From Nonomuraea soli (GTDB lineage: Bacteria > Actinomycetota > Actinomycetes > Streptosporangiales > Streptosporangiaceae): a stretch of 64,000 nucleotides of DNA. Below are positions 1 through 7,898 of this stretch, one piece after another; position 1 is the stretch's first letter; the number at the start of each line of letters is the position of its first letter. A model generated the notes under the pieces. It saw only the letters and a program-made list of their open reading frames with translations. It had not been told where the DNA came from and searched no databases. The translations under genes were made by a program, and so were the position numbers. The stretch is taken from assembly GCF_013761175.1 (NCBI RefSeq), contig NZ_JACDUR010000008.1, forward strand, positions 454,546 through 518,545. The letters are read 5' to 3'.

Positions 1-843
1 TCCCCGAAGGAGCGGGCCAACCTCGTCTCCACGCTGCTGGCCAAGATCGGCGACCGCGACCTCGGCAAGCCCGATCGGGCCCGTGATCACGCCGTCGAGG
101 ACGCGGAGCTGCTGGAGCTGCGCCGCCTGATCCGCCAGCACCCCTGCCACGGGTGCGACGAGCGCGAGGACCACGCCCGGTGGGCCGAGCGCTACTACAA
201 GCTGCTGCGCGAGACCGAGGGGCTGCGCCGCCGGGTCGAGGGCCGCTCCCACGTCATCGCCCGCACCTTCGACCGGGTCTGCGGCGTGCTGGAGCAGCTC
301 GGCTACCTGGAGGGCGAGACCGTCACCGAGGCCGGTCGCCGCCTGGGCCGCCTCTACACCGAGCTCGACCTGCTCACGGCCGAGTGCCTGCGCTCGGGCC
401 TGTGGGACAAGCTGGAGCCGGCCGAGCTGGCCGCGTGCGTGTCCGCGCTGGTCTTCGAGTCGCGACAGTCCGACGACGCCCGCCGTCCGAAGATCCCCGC
501 GGGCCGCGCCCAGGACGCCCTGACGGCCATGATCCGGCTGTGGGGCGAGCTGGAGGGCATCGAGCGCGACAACGGCGTGTCCATCATCCGCGAGCCCGAC
601 ATGGGCTTCGCCTGGGCGGCCTTCCGCTGGACCAAGGGGCACTCGCTCGACGCGGTCCTGATGGACGGCATCAACGGCAACGAGCTGGCGGCGGGCGACT
701 TCGTGCGCTGGGTCAAGCAGCTGATGGACCTGCTGTCGCAGCTCGGCGACGCCTGCCCGCCCGGCAGCCCGGTCAGGCAGACCGCCTCCAAGGCCATCGA
801 CGCGATGCGCCGCGGCGTCGTCGCCTACTCCTCGCTGGTCTGA
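1..843 (+). CDS. helY: DEAD/DEAH-box (Ski2-like) helicase, C-terminal DSHCT part (5' end outside window)
   Basis: The frame is open from base 1, so only the last 280 residues are present and the helicase core lies outside the window. The visible part has the helical DSHCT-type region of actinobacterial HelY/Mtr4-like ATP-dependent RNA/DNA helicases: an HPCHGC motif near residue 47, a long charged helix after it, and a C-terminal DMGFAWAAFRW..GHSLD block. Family members unwind or remodel structured RNA in the cytoplasm. The stop codon overlaps the tail of the convergent cytochrome b gene by 19 bp. The family call rests on the C-terminal domain only. Confidence 0.85.
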   Translation, partial: SPKERANLVSTLLAKIGDRDLGKPDRARDHAVEDAELLELRRLIRQHPCHGCDEREDHARWAERYYKLLRETEGLRRRVEGRSHVIARTFDRVCGVLEQLGYLEGETVTEAGRRLGRLYTELDLLTAECLRSGLWDKLEPAELAACVSALVFESRQSDDARRPKIPAGRAQDALTAMIRLWGELEGIERDNGVSIIREPDMGFAWAAFRWTKGHSLDAVLMDGINGNELAAGDFVRWVKQLMDLLSQLGDACPPGSPVRQTASKAIDAMRRGVVAYSSLV

Positions 844-2150
844 TCGCCCTCGCGGGGCGCGATCGCGTGCCCCGCGGGGACGAGCCGCTCGTGGAAGCCG
901 CCGTCCGGCGAGCGCACGATGACGCCGGTCTCCACACCGTGCTCGGCCACGTGCCGGTCGGCGCTCTGCAGGCCCAGGCAGATCCAGCGGGTGACCAGGA
1001 AGGCCACCACCGGGCCGATGACCACGGCGTACCTGAAGAAGATCGTCACGGTCTCGACGGTCAGCTGGAACTGGTGGGCGAACTGGTCGTTGGCCGCCGA
1101 GGCCCACAGCAGGCCGTAGAAGGCGACTCCCGCGACGGCGATGGCGGTGCGCGCCGGCGCCTGCCGTGGCCGCTCCAGCGTGACGCTCGCCGGTCGTCCC
1201 TTCAGCAGGCGGCGTTCGGCCAGCGGGTAGAGCGCCAGGACGGTGAAGAAGGCGCCCGGCAGGACGATCACGGGGACCAGGACGGCCAGGCTCAGGGTGT
1301 AGCCGCCGATCGTCACCTCCCAGCCGGGCATCAGGCGCAGGGCGCCGTCGAGGAATCCCATGTACCAGTCGGGGACCGATCCGGCCGAGATCTGGGTGGG
1401 CCGGGCGGGGCCGTACAGCCAGATCGGGGCGACCTGGAAGGCGAAGCCGAGGACGATCAGCATGCCGAGCGTCGCGACCGCCATGAGCGGGCGGGCGCCG
1501 GGCCTGGCGGGCGCCGCGTCGGTGAAGTGCGTGTGGCCGTTGCGCCGCACGAGCCAGGCACGCGCGCCCAGCAGGGCGGCCATCACGGCGGGGATGACGA
1601 GCGCGTGTCCCCAGTACAGGGTCGTGATCACGCTCTCGCCGGGGAAGTCGGTGCCGAACAGCAGCATCACGCCGTAGCTGCCCACCAGCGGCAGCGACTG
1701 CAGCACCGACTTGATCAGCCAGAGGCTGCCGCCCGAGAGCATGTCGTCGGGCAGGATGTGGCCGGTCTCGCCCGCGGCCATGCCCAGCGGCAGCAGGGCC
1801 ACCCAGATGAGCCACTGCGCCGTGCGGGGGCGCCGGTAGGCGGCGGTGGCGAACATGCGCAGCAGCTGCAGCGCGACCGCGGCCACGAAGACGAGCGCCG
1901 CCCAGTGGTGCATCTGGCGGATGAGCAGGCCGCCGCGCACCTCCAGGCTCAGGTGCATCGTGGAGTCGAAGGCCCGGCTCACCTGGGTGCCGCGCAGCGG
2001 GGCGTAGGTGCCGTCGTAGGTGACCGGGGCCATGCTGGGGTCGAAGAAGAACATGAGGATCGCCCCGGTCACCATCAGGACCGCGAACGACCACAAAGCG
2101 ATCTCGGCGAACATGAACGACCAGTGGGAAAACCGGAACTCGCGACGCAT
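825..2150 (-). CDS. Cytochrome b (QcrB-like) membrane protein lacking the heme bH ligands
   Basis: This 441-residue protein resembles the cytochrome b subunit of the actinobacterial menaquinol-cytochrome c reductase, with about eight membrane helices. The quinol-site motif is PDWY at residues 260-263, the actinobacterial form of PEWY. His81 and His182 occupy the bL heme ligand positions. The partners expected for bH are Gln95 (14 residues after His81) and Arg197 (15 after His182), so both bH ligands are replaced. No qcrA, qcrC or oxidase gene is adjacent and the N-terminus is shorter than in respiratory QcrB. It is most likely a paralogue with altered electron transfer and not the respiratory subunit. 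The membrane-protein and family call is firm; the function is unknown. Confidence 0.85.
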   Translation of the reverse strand: MRREFRFSHWSFMFAEIALWSFAVLMVTGAILMFFFDPSMAPVTYDGTYAPLRGTQVSRAFDSTMHLSLEVRGGLLIRQMHHWAALVFVAAVALQLLRMFATAAYRRPRTAQWLIWVALLPLGMAAGETGHILPDDMLSGGSLWLIKSVLQSLPLVGSYGVMLLFGTDFPGESVITTLYWGHALVIPAVMAALLGARAWLVRRNGHTHFTDAAPARPGARPLMAVATLGMLIVLGFAFQVAPIWLYGPARPTQISAGSVPDWYMGFLDGALRLMPGWEVTIGGYTLSLAVLVPVIVLPGAFFTVLALYPLAERRLLKGRPASVTLERPRQAPARTAIAVAGVAFYGLLWASAANDQFAHQFQLTVETVTIFFRYAVVIGPVVAFLVTRWICLGLQSADRHVAEHGVETGVIVRSPDGGFHERLVPAGHAIAPREGDQTSEE

Positions 2151-2258
2151 GGGTCCCCCTTCGGATCCGTCTCGACAACAAGACGAAACGCGGCGGCGAA
2201 GCGTGACACCGAGCGAGAGTGAATCCCGTCACGTTCTCCTTTGGTAGAAATAGTTCGC

Positions 2259-2264
2259 TATAGT
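2259..2264 (+). promoter_or_regulatory. -10 box of a probably leaderless xre transcript
   Basis: TATAGT lies exactly 7 bases before the GTG at 2272, placing the transcription start on or next to that codon. It overlaps the alternative GTG at 2263, which argues that translation really begins at 2272. ATAG-TTCG-CTAT, a short inverted repeat, overlaps it and could be an autoregulatory site. Confidence 0.45.
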
Positions 2265-2820
2265 GCCATTCGTGGATCTTGTGGCTTTGGGAGAGCGGCT
2301 CAGAACCGAACGCGTACGGCGGGGCGTCACGCTGGAAGGCCTGGCCGCCGCCAGCGGGGTGAGCCGCAGCATGATCTCCACCATCGAGCGGGGGCTGAAG
2401 GCGCCCACCGTGATCGTGCTGGCGCGCCTGGCCACCGGCCTCGGCACCACCGCGGCACGGCTGCTCGACGAGAGCACGCGGGCCAAGGTCATGGTCATCC
2501 GCCACGAGCAGCAGCGCGCCCTGGTCGACCCCGGCGGATGGGAACGCCGCATCCTGTCGCCGAACCTGCCCGGCGTGGAGTTCGAGTTCATCCGCACCTC
2601 GGTCCCGCCCCACGTCGTCCTCGGCGAGTTCGCCGCCCACGCGGCGGGATCGCGCGAATACGTCGCCGTCGAGAGCGGCCGGCTCACCGTCACCGTCGCG
2701 GGCGAGGACCACCTGCTCGAAGCGGGCGACTCCCTGTACTACGACGGCGACCAGGTGCACTCCTTCGCCAACCACCACGACGCCGCGTGCGTGTACTACA
2801 CCGCCATGGAGGTCCCGTGA
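2263..2820 (+). CDS. XRE-family regulator with C-terminal cupin sensor domain
   Basis: The 185-residue protein has an N-terminal helix-turn-helix of the XRE/HipB type (about residues 8-62: LGERLRTERVRRGVTLEGLA, SRSMISTIERG) and a C-terminal single cupin fold (about residues 105-180, GEFAAHAAGSREYVAVESG and YYDGDQVHSFANH). Such regulators bind DNA as dimers and sense a small ligand in the cupin. The GTG at 2263 is the longest start, but a -10 box overlaps it and GTG 2272 is a plausible leaderless start. The gene overlaps the downstream RidA-like gene by 4 bp (GTGA), so the two are probably co-translated and the ligand may relate to the RidA substrate. Confidence 0.85.
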   Translation: MPFVDLVALGERLRTERVRRGVTLEGLAAASGVSRSMISTIERGLKAPTVIVLARLATGLGTTAARLLDESTRAKVMVIRHEQQRALVDPGGWERRILSPNLPGVEFEFIRTSVPPHVVLGEFAAHAAGSREYVAVESGRLTVTVAGEDHLLEAGDSLYYDGDQVHSFANHHDAACVYYTAMEVP

Positions 2821-3182
2821 CCATCACGTCGTTCCGCCCCGAGTCGGCCTACTGCCAGGGCGCCCTGGCCACCGACGTCTCCCGCCTGCTGTTCGTCAGC
2901 GGCCAGATACCCGTCGACGCCGACGGCCACGTGCCCGAGACCTTCGCCGACCAGGCACGCCTGGCCTGGCGCAACGTCGAGTCGGTGCTCGCCGAGGCGG
3001 GCATGGGCCTGACGGACCTGGTCAAGGTGACGGTCTTCCTGTCGGACCGTCAGTACCGGCGGGAGAACTACGAGGTGCGCAAGGAGGTGCTAGGCGAGCA
3101 CATGCCCGCGCTGACGATCATCATCACCGGCATCTACGACGAGGCGTGGCTGCTGGAGATCGAGGCCGTGGCGGCAAACTGA
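2817..3182 (+). CDS. RidA/YjgF-family protein, non-deaminase type
   Basis: The 121-residue protein has the Rid fold signature: FVSGQIPVDADGHVP, a central LAEAGMGLTDLVKVTVFL and the terminal EIEAVA. RidA proper hydrolyses reactive enamine/imine intermediates using an arginine in the PAR motif before the last strand. Here the equivalent motif reads PAL, so the catalytic arginine is leucine and imine deaminase activity is unlikely. It starts at a GTG that overlaps the TGA of the XRE-cupin gene, indicating a two-gene operon. It probably belongs to one of the Rid subgroups that bind a ligand or act on another substrate. Confidence 0.85.
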   Translation: MTITSFRPESAYCQGALATDVSRLLFVSGQIPVDADGHVPETFADQARLAWRNVESVLAEAGMGLTDLVKVTVFLSDRQYRRENYEVRKEVLGEHMPALTIIITGIYDEAWLLEIEAVAAN

Positions 3183-3192
3183 CCGCCCGGTC

Positions 3193-3240
3193 AAACTGAC
3201 GTGTTCGTAGGTTCACTCAACGTCACTCTGCAGTCAGTTT
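3193..3240. repeat. Inverted repeat AAACTGAC / GTCAGTTT
   Basis: Perfect 8-bp arms at 3193-3200 and 3233-3240 are separated by 32 bp, just after the RidA-like gene and upstream of the small membrane protein. It may be a weak transcript-end hairpin or an operator. There is no T-tract after it. Confidence 0.35.
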
Positions 3241-3353
3241 CCGGGGTGATCGCAGCGGAAATCCCCTTGTCGAACGCGTAAAAGCCCTCGGACGCACATC
3301 CGCTCAGACCCGCCCGCCCGCGGAGTGCGGCCACCCCGCCCGGAGGTTGGAAG

Positions 3354-3524
3354 ATGTTCGCTCTCCTCGCCGCTCTGCTGTTCGTCCTCGCCCTCGTCTT
3401 CGAAATCGCCGGCGTCGCCGTCGGCGGCGTGGTCACCGTCGCCACCCTCGGCACCGCCGGCCTGCTCTGCGTCGCGCTGCACCTCATGGGCGTCGGCGCG
3501 GGCTGGAGCCCCCTCAAGAAGTGA
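3354..3524 (+). CDS. Small hydrophobic membrane protein (56 aa)
   Basis: This short gene starts with ATG 7 bases after a perfect GGAGG ribosome binding site (3342-3346). The product is 56 residues and almost entirely hydrophobic. It has a first helix of about residues 2-24, a second of about 25-47 rich in Gly/Ala/Val, and the tail GWSPLKK, so two membrane passes with a short basic cytoplasmic end are likely. A strong hairpin terminator follows 30 bp after the stop, which supports a real transcription unit. No family function is recognised. Confidence 0.65.
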   Translation: MFALLAALLFVLALVFEIAGVAVGGVVTVATLGTAGLLCVALHLMGVGAGWSPLKK

Positions 3525-3553
3525 GCGACCCGTCCCCCTGGAACCGGTTCAGG

Positions 3554-3586
3554 AAGCCGCCCCAGCCCCGGCGCTGCGGGCGGCTT
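3554..3586. terminator. Bidirectional hairpin terminator
   Basis: AAGCCGCCC (3554-3562) pairs with GGGCGGCTT (3578-3586), a 9-bp perfect stem followed by TTCCTTGT. It sits between the small membrane protein gene (+) and the end of the LysR gene (-). Confidence 0.75.
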
Positions 3587-3605
3587 TCCTTGTCTGTCAG
3601 GGGGT

Positions 3606-5021
3606 TCAGATTCCGGCGATGACCTGATCGACGACGAGCCGCACCCCCGGCCAGCGCCACCCGCCCGGGCGCGTGACGGCGTACATGCGCCGCCGTACGT
3701 CGAGGCCGTGCAGCGGCAGGAGCCGCACACCCGGCCGCGACGGGAGGAAGGCGGGCACCAGGGCGACGCCGAGCTCGGACTCCACGATGTCGAGGACGAG
3801 CTCCAGGCTGTCGGCCCGGTGCGCCACGACGGGCGTGAACCCGGCGAGCGCGCACACCCGCGCGGCCAGCTCGTCATCGGCCCGGCTGCGCGAGTTGACC
3901 ACCCAGGGCGTGCCGGCCCACCGGGCCAGCGCGTCGAGAAACGGCGCACCCTTACCGGGAGCGGCGCCGAAGGGCACGCCGTTGAGCGCCGCACCCGCTC
4001 CGCCGCTGGCGGACGCGCCTGTGCCGCCGTTGGCGGACGCACCCGCCCCGCCGTTGGGTGTCGTGCCCGTCCCGCCGGGGAGCGTCGCACCCGCCCCGCC
4101 GTTGGCGGACGCACCCGCCTCGCCGTTGGGTGTCGCACCCGCCCCGCCGGGGAGCGTCGCACCCGCCCCGCCGCTGGGGGACGCACCCGCCTCGCTGATG
4201 GGTGTCGCGCCCGCCTCGCCGTTCACTGACGAGCCCGCCCCGCTGGTGAGCGCGGCGCCCGCTTCGATGGCCGGCCCGGCTGCCCCGGACGACGCCCTGC
4301 CCGGGGGCCCGACGGGCGCGTCCGCCCCCGATGCCGCTCTGGCCGGCGCGTCGCTGATGGGCGCGCGTGCCTCGAAGGGCCGTCCGCCTGGCGTGCCGCC
4401 GAGGGGTGTGGACGCCCCCGATGCCGTTCCGGGCGCGCCGTCGGGGGCGGCGTCCGTCGAGAGCCACTGGTCGCCCGCGGCGCCGTACGCGTCGGCGAGG
4501 GACGCTGGTACGGCGAGCACGAGCGGCGTGTCGCACAGCAACTCCGTGGGTTCACGGCCGGCCCACGGCACCAGGTTGTAGTCGTAGACGAACCCCAGCT
4601 CGATCCGCCCCGAGTCGAGCAGCTCGAACACCTCGTCCGGCTCGTGCTCGCTGAGCAGCAGCCGCAGCGACGGATGGCTGGCCGCGAGCCTGCGCGCCAC
4701 CGGCAGCAGGTCGCGTGAGAGGGCCCCGGCGAAGGCGGCGATGCGCAGGGTGCCGCTGGGCTCGCTGAGCGGGTCGAGCGCGGCACGGGCTTCGGCGACG
4801 GCGGCGAGGATGCGGCGTCCGTGGTCGGCCAGTAGTTCACCGGCGGGTGTCAGCCGCAGCCGGCGGCCGTCGGGTTCGACGAGGGTGGCGCCCACGTCGC
4901 GTTCGAGGGTGGCCAGTTGCTGGGAGACGGCCGAGGTGCCGTAGCCGGTGGCCTCGGCGACGGCGCGCAGGGTGCCGCGGCGTTCGAGTTCGACCAGGAC
5001 GCGCAGGAGCCGGGTATCCAT
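3606..5021 (-). CDS. LysR-family regulator with a ~170-residue Gly/Ala repeat insertion
   Basis: The 471-residue protein begins MDTRLLRVLVELERRGTL, with a classic LysR winged helix (residues 1-60, TSAVSQQLATLERDVG). The effector-binding domain starts normally (LRIAAFAGALSRDLLPVA, about 90-190) and resumes near residue 375 (LARWAGTPWVVNSRSRADDE through the C-terminus). Between them lies a low-complexity Gly/Ala/Pro/Ser insertion that includes twelve 8-residue tandem units. LysR proteins are normally about 300 residues. The start is ATG 5021, where the family alignment begins; longer upstream reading adds nothing recognisable. It is divergent from an EamA exporter across 68 bp, so it probably controls that gene and itself. 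Confidence 0.9.
   Translation of the reverse strand: MDTRLLRVLVELERRGTLRAVAEATGYGTSAVSQQLATLERDVGATLVEPDGRRLRLTPAGELLADHGRRILAAVAEARAALDPLSEPSGTLRIAAFAGALSRDLLPVARRLAASHPSLRLLLSEHEPDEVFELLDSGRIELGFVYDYNLVPWAGREPTELLCDTPLVLAVPASLADAYGAAGDQWLSTDAAPDGAPGTASGASTPLGGTPGGRPFEARAPISDAPARAASGADAPVGPPGRASSGAAGPAIEAGAALTSGAGSSVNGEAGATPISEAGASPSGGAGATLPGGAGATPNGEAGASANGGAGATLPGGTGTTPNGGAGASANGGTGASASGGAGAALNGVPFGAAPGKGAPFLDALARWAGTPWVVNSRSRADDELAARVCALAGFTPVVAHRADSLELVLDIVESELGVALVPAFLPSRPGVRLLPLHGLDVRRRMYAVTRPGGWRWPGVRLVVDQVIAGI
3978..4265 (-). repeat. 12 x 24-bp in-frame tandem array inside the LysR gene
   Basis: Twelve contiguous 24-bp units, with no phase break, encode octapeptides of the pattern (G/E)(A/T)GA(T/S)xxG, for example GAGATPNG, EAGASANG, GAGATLPG and GTGASASG. 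The two ends are the least regular. The array sits in the middle of the LysR effector domain. Confidence 0.95.
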
Positions 5022-5030
5022 CCGTCCATA

Positions 5031-5042
5031 ATATGCGGATAT
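5031..5042. promoter_or_regulatory. Candidate LysR operator between lysR-like and eamA-like genes
   Basis: ATAT-GCGG-ATAT is a perfect inverted repeat in an AT-rich patch of an otherwise GC-rich sequence. It is 10 bp upstream of the LysR start and about 48 bp upstream of the divergent transporter start, and a T-N11-A core (5029-5041) overlaps it. Confidence 0.4.
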
Positions 5043-5089
5043 ATCGTCCACGATCATGTGGTGGACGCGGACATAGCCCATGCAGTGAC

Positions 5090-6043
5090 ATGGACGTCAT
5101 GACGACTTCGACTGTTTCCCCCGGTTCCCGTCTGGGAGCCGTCGGCATGGCCCTGGGTTCGATGGCCAGCGTGCAGATCGGCCTGGGCGCCTCGACGGGC
5201 CTGTTCGATCGGGTGGGGCCCGCCGGCAGCGCCTGGCTGCGGCTGGCCTTCGCCGCCGTGTTCTTCGTGGCGCTGGCCCGGCCGCGGATCCGTTCGCTGC
5301 CTCGTGCCGATGTCGGATGGTCGCTGCTGCTCGGGGTGGTGACCGGCTTCATGACCGTGCTGTTCGTGGAGGCGATCGCCAGGATCCCGCTGGCGACCGC
5401 CACCGCCCTGGAGTTCCTCGGCCCGCTGGGTGTGGCCGTCTTGCGCCGCAGCGGGCGGTGGGGGCTGCTGTGGCCCGCGCTGGCGCTGGCCGGGGTGCTC
5501 GCGCTGACCAGTCCCTGGGAAGGCGGCACCGACCTGCTGGGCGTGGCCTTCGCCCTGGGGGCGGGGGTGTGCTGGGGCGCCTACATCCTGCTCACCCAGC
5601 GGGTGGGGGAGCGGCTGCCGGGGGTGCAGGGGCTGGCCATCTCGATGCCCGCCGCCATGGTCGCCGTGGCCGTGGTGGGGCTGCCGCAGGCCGCCGCGGG
5701 GCTGAGCTTCGAGGTCGTCTGGCAGGCCGCCCTGCTCGCGCTGCTGCTGCCTGTCGTGCCGTTCACGCTGGAGCTGATGGCGTTGCGCCGCCTGCCCAGT
5801 GCGGTGTTCGGGGTGCTGATGTGCCTGGAGCCGGCGATCTCGCTGGTGGTGGGCATCGTGTTGCTGGGCCAGATCCCCGGTCCCGTGCAGGCCGTGGGGA
5901 TCGTGCTCGTCTGCCTGGCCGGGGTGGGAGCGGTCAGGCCCCAGGTGGCATCTCAGCCCCCGGCCACGGCCCCGGCCGCGCACGAGGCCGGAGCGGCCCC
6001 TGAGCCCGAGGTGCCCGGAGACCGTATCCGCAGCGGCTCGTGA
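5090..6043 (+). CDS. EamA/DMT-family transporter (RhtA-like exporter)
   Basis: The 317-residue protein has about ten hydrophobic helices and two EamA halves (roughly residues 15-140 and 150-285), typical of threonine/homoserine-exporter-like drug/metabolite transporters in the cytoplasmic membrane. Markers are the LEFLGPLGVAVL stretch near 105 and the second-half CLEPAISLVVGIVLLGQ. The start is ATG 5090; ATG 5099 is an alternative and neither has a clear ribosome site. The hydrophilic tail from about residue 292 is low-complexity, and the last 13 codons and the TGA lie inside a 40-bp tandem array, so the C-terminus is set by repeat DNA. It is probably regulated by the divergent LysR protein; the substrate is unknown. 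Confidence 0.85.
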   Translation: MDVMTTSTVSPGSRLGAVGMALGSMASVQIGLGASTGLFDRVGPAGSAWLRLAFAAVFFVALARPRIRSLPRADVGWSLLLGVVTGFMTVLFVEAIARIPLATATALEFLGPLGVAVLRRSGRWGLLWPALALAGVLALTSPWEGGTDLLGVAFALGAGVCWGAYILLTQRVGERLPGVQGLAISMPAAMVAVAVVGLPQAAAGLSFEVVWQAALLALLLPVVPFTLELMALRRLPSAVFGVLMCLEPAISLVVGIVLLGQIPGPVQAVGIVLVCLAGVGAVRPQVASQPPATAPAAHEAGAAPEPEVPGDRIRSGS

Positions 6044-6278
6044 GTCCGAGGCGCCACGCGACCGCGTCCGCAGCGGCTCCTGAGCCGGAGGCGCCCAGAG
6101 ACCGTATCCGCAGCGGCTCGTGAGTCCGAGGCGCCACGCGACCGCGTCCGCAGCGGCTCCTGAGCCGGAGACGCCCAGAGACCGTCTCCGCAGCGGCTCG
6201 TGAGTCGGAGGGCGCCCCGCGACCGCGTCCGGAGCGGCTCCTGAGCCCGTGGCTCTCAGGGGCCGTATCCGGAGCGGG
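6001..6278. repeat. 40-bp tandem repeat (about 7 units, alternating A/B types)
   Basis: Units start with TGAG at 6001, 6041, 6081, 6121, 6161, 6201 (41 bp) and 6242 (37 bp, degraded). Odd and even units differ consistently (CCGTATCCG versus CGCGTCCG cores), giving an 80-bp higher-order period. The first unit codes for the end of the EamA transporter and the second supplies its stop codon. Junctions ending GGCTCC before TGAGCC form CGGCTC-CT-GAGCCG palindromes. This fills the gap before the convergent ribonuclease gene. Confidence 0.95.
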
Positions 6279-6328
6279 TCTACCCCTCGGGGCGCGTGCA
6301 GCGGCGTCCGCCCCGGGTGGTGGATCCT

Positions 6329-7771
6329 CTAAGCGAGGGTGAAGCGCACCTCGCGGGTGGACGGGTCGGCCTTGACCAGGCGTACGGTCACGCGCTCGCC
6401 CAGCGGCAGCGACTCGCCGTCGCAGCGGGCGATCACCGCGGGGTCGAGCAGCTGGACGAGCCCGCCCTTGCGCCGCTCGTCGATGTCGATCACCGCGGCC
6501 TCGAAGGTGTGCCCCACCCGATCACGCAGCACGAACGACTCGACCAGGTCGATGCAGGCTCGGTCGACGGCGTTGGCCCGGCGCCCGGTGGTCGACATGA
6601 TCTCCGGCACCTCCGGCAGCGCTTCCTGGACGTCGTCGGGGACCGGCTCGCCCGCCGCGACCGCCAGGCAGATCTCGGCCGCGTAGCGGTCGGCCAGGCG
6701 GCGCAGCGGAGCGGTGACGTGGGCGTACGGCGCCGCGACGGCCGTGTGGTCGGCGTGGGAGGGCGGCGCCCCGTTGAAGGCGACGTAGCCACTTCCGCGC
6801 AGCAGCACCTTGGACTCCTGCAGGAACGCCGCCTGCTGCGGCTTGCCGGGGTCGAGGTCGTGCACCACGGCGCCGTACGTGGCGCCCTCCGGCCACGGCA
6901 CGTCGAGCGCCGCCGCCACGCGGCGCACCTTGGCCAGGTCGGACGAGTGCGGCGGCGGCAGCACGCGGAGCAGCCCCAGTTCGGCGTCGAGCATCATCGC
7001 CGCGGCGGCCATGCCGGTCATCAGCGAGATCTGCGCGTTCCACGCCTCGGAGGGCAGGGGCACGCGGTACTCCAGCCGGAAGTCCTCGCGCTCCCTGGCC
7101 GCCGCGTCGAGCGCGACGATCTCCTGCTCGGGCGTGGGCAGCGTGACGCCGCCGCGTTCGCGCTCCAGCTCCAGCCGGAGCCGGCCGACCTGGGCCAGCA
7201 GGCGCAGGGTGCCGTCGGCGGTTCCGGTGTCGACGGCGGCCTGGACGTAGTCGTAGTCGAGGCGCTCGCGGCTGCGCACCAGGCCGCGCTGGACGTCGGC
7301 GCCGATGGTGCGCCCTTCGGCGTCGAGGTCGATGCGCCAGACCGCGGCCAGCCGGTCGGCTCCGGGCAGCAGGCTGGCCGCTCCCTCCGACAGCACTTGC
7401 GGGTGCAGCGGCACCTTGCCGTCGGGCAGGTAGACGGTCTCGCCGCGCTGGCGTGCCTCGGCGTCGAGCGCGCTGCCGGGCCGTACGTAGGCCGCGACGT
7501 CGGCGATGGCGTACCAGACGCGGTAGCCCTGGCCGAGCTGCTCGATGCAGAGCGCCTGGTCGAGGTCCATGGAGCCGGGCGGGTCGATGGTGACGAAGGG
7601 CAGATCGGTCAGGTCGCGGCCGGTGTGGGCCGGGGAGGTGGCCATCCACTCGGCCTCGTCGAGCGCGGCCTGGGAGAAGGCCGCCGGGAGGTGCTGCTCG
7701 CGGCGGATGCGCTCGAAACCCTCGGTCAGCTTGCGATGCGCCTGCTCCGGCACCCGGATTCTGGTCGACAC
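6329..7771 (-). CDS. RNB-domain 3'-5' exoribonuclease (RNase II/R family)
   Basis: The 480-residue protein is dominated by an RNB catalytic domain (about residues 50-390). The active-site motif DPPGSMDLDQAL (near 63-74) supplies the aspartates that bind magnesium. Further family blocks are YAIADVAAYVRPGSALDAEAR, YLPDGKVPLHP and VTAPLRRLADRYA. The enzyme degrades RNA processively from the 3' end in the cytoplasm. It is short compared with RNase R: N-terminal cold-shock domains are absent and the C-terminal S1 part is abbreviated, as in the compact actinobacterial form. It is convergent with the transporter across the 40-bp repeat array. Confidence 0.9.
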   Translation of the reverse strand: MSTRIRVPEQAHRKLTEGFERIRREQHLPAAFSQAALDEAEWMATSPAHTGRDLTDLPFVTIDPPGSMDLDQALCIEQLGQGYRVWYAIADVAAYVRPGSALDAEARQRGETVYLPDGKVPLHPQVLSEGAASLLPGADRLAAVWRIDLDAEGRTIGADVQRGLVRSRERLDYDYVQAAVDTGTADGTLRLLAQVGRLRLELERERGGVTLPTPEQEIVALDAAAREREDFRLEYRVPLPSEAWNAQISLMTGMAAAAMMLDAELGLLRVLPPPHSSDLAKVRRVAAALDVPWPEGATYGAVVHDLDPGKPQQAAFLQESKVLLRGSGYVAFNGAPPSHADHTAVAAPYAHVTAPLRRLADRYAAEICLAVAAGEPVPDDVQEALPEVPEIMSTTGRRANAVDRACIDLVESFVLRDRVGHTFEAAVIDIDERRKGGLVQLLDPAVIARCDGESLPLGERVTVRLVKADPSTREVRFTLA

Positions 7772-7885
7772 GGGATCAACCTATCGGGTGCGGGGCCTTC
7801 CGGCAGGCGAGCACCGCTGCGGAGCCTCGTCAAGATCTTTCCTTTTCGTCCCGTTCTGCTTGGCTTTGGGATTAACGATCTATTC

Positions 7886-7895
7886 GAGGAGGTGA
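7886..7895 (+). promoter_or_regulatory. Near-perfect ribosome binding site that defines a TTG start
   Basis: GAGGAGGTGA matches the 16S anti-Shine-Dalgarno tail almost completely, and its GGAGG core is 6 bases from TTG 7899. It justifies the TTG start of the secreted protein gene. Confidence 0.8.
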
Positions 7896-7898
7896 CAC

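Noticed and set aside
153..2222. Very long open frames opposite or overlapping real genes (for example 153-2222, 11044-11667, 23058-25367, 57921-59696)
   Set aside because: They are Arg/Gly/His-rich shadows typical of GC-rich codon bias; the opposite frame has clear family motifs and ribosome sites.
3978..4265. PE-PGRS-like or silk-like gene
   Set aside because: The repeat is embedded in a complete LysR protein with intact domains on both sides, not a separate Gly-rich gene.
6001..6278. Possible CRISPR array
   Set aside because: Units are directly adjacent with no unique spacers and the array overlaps a gene end; it is a minisatellite.
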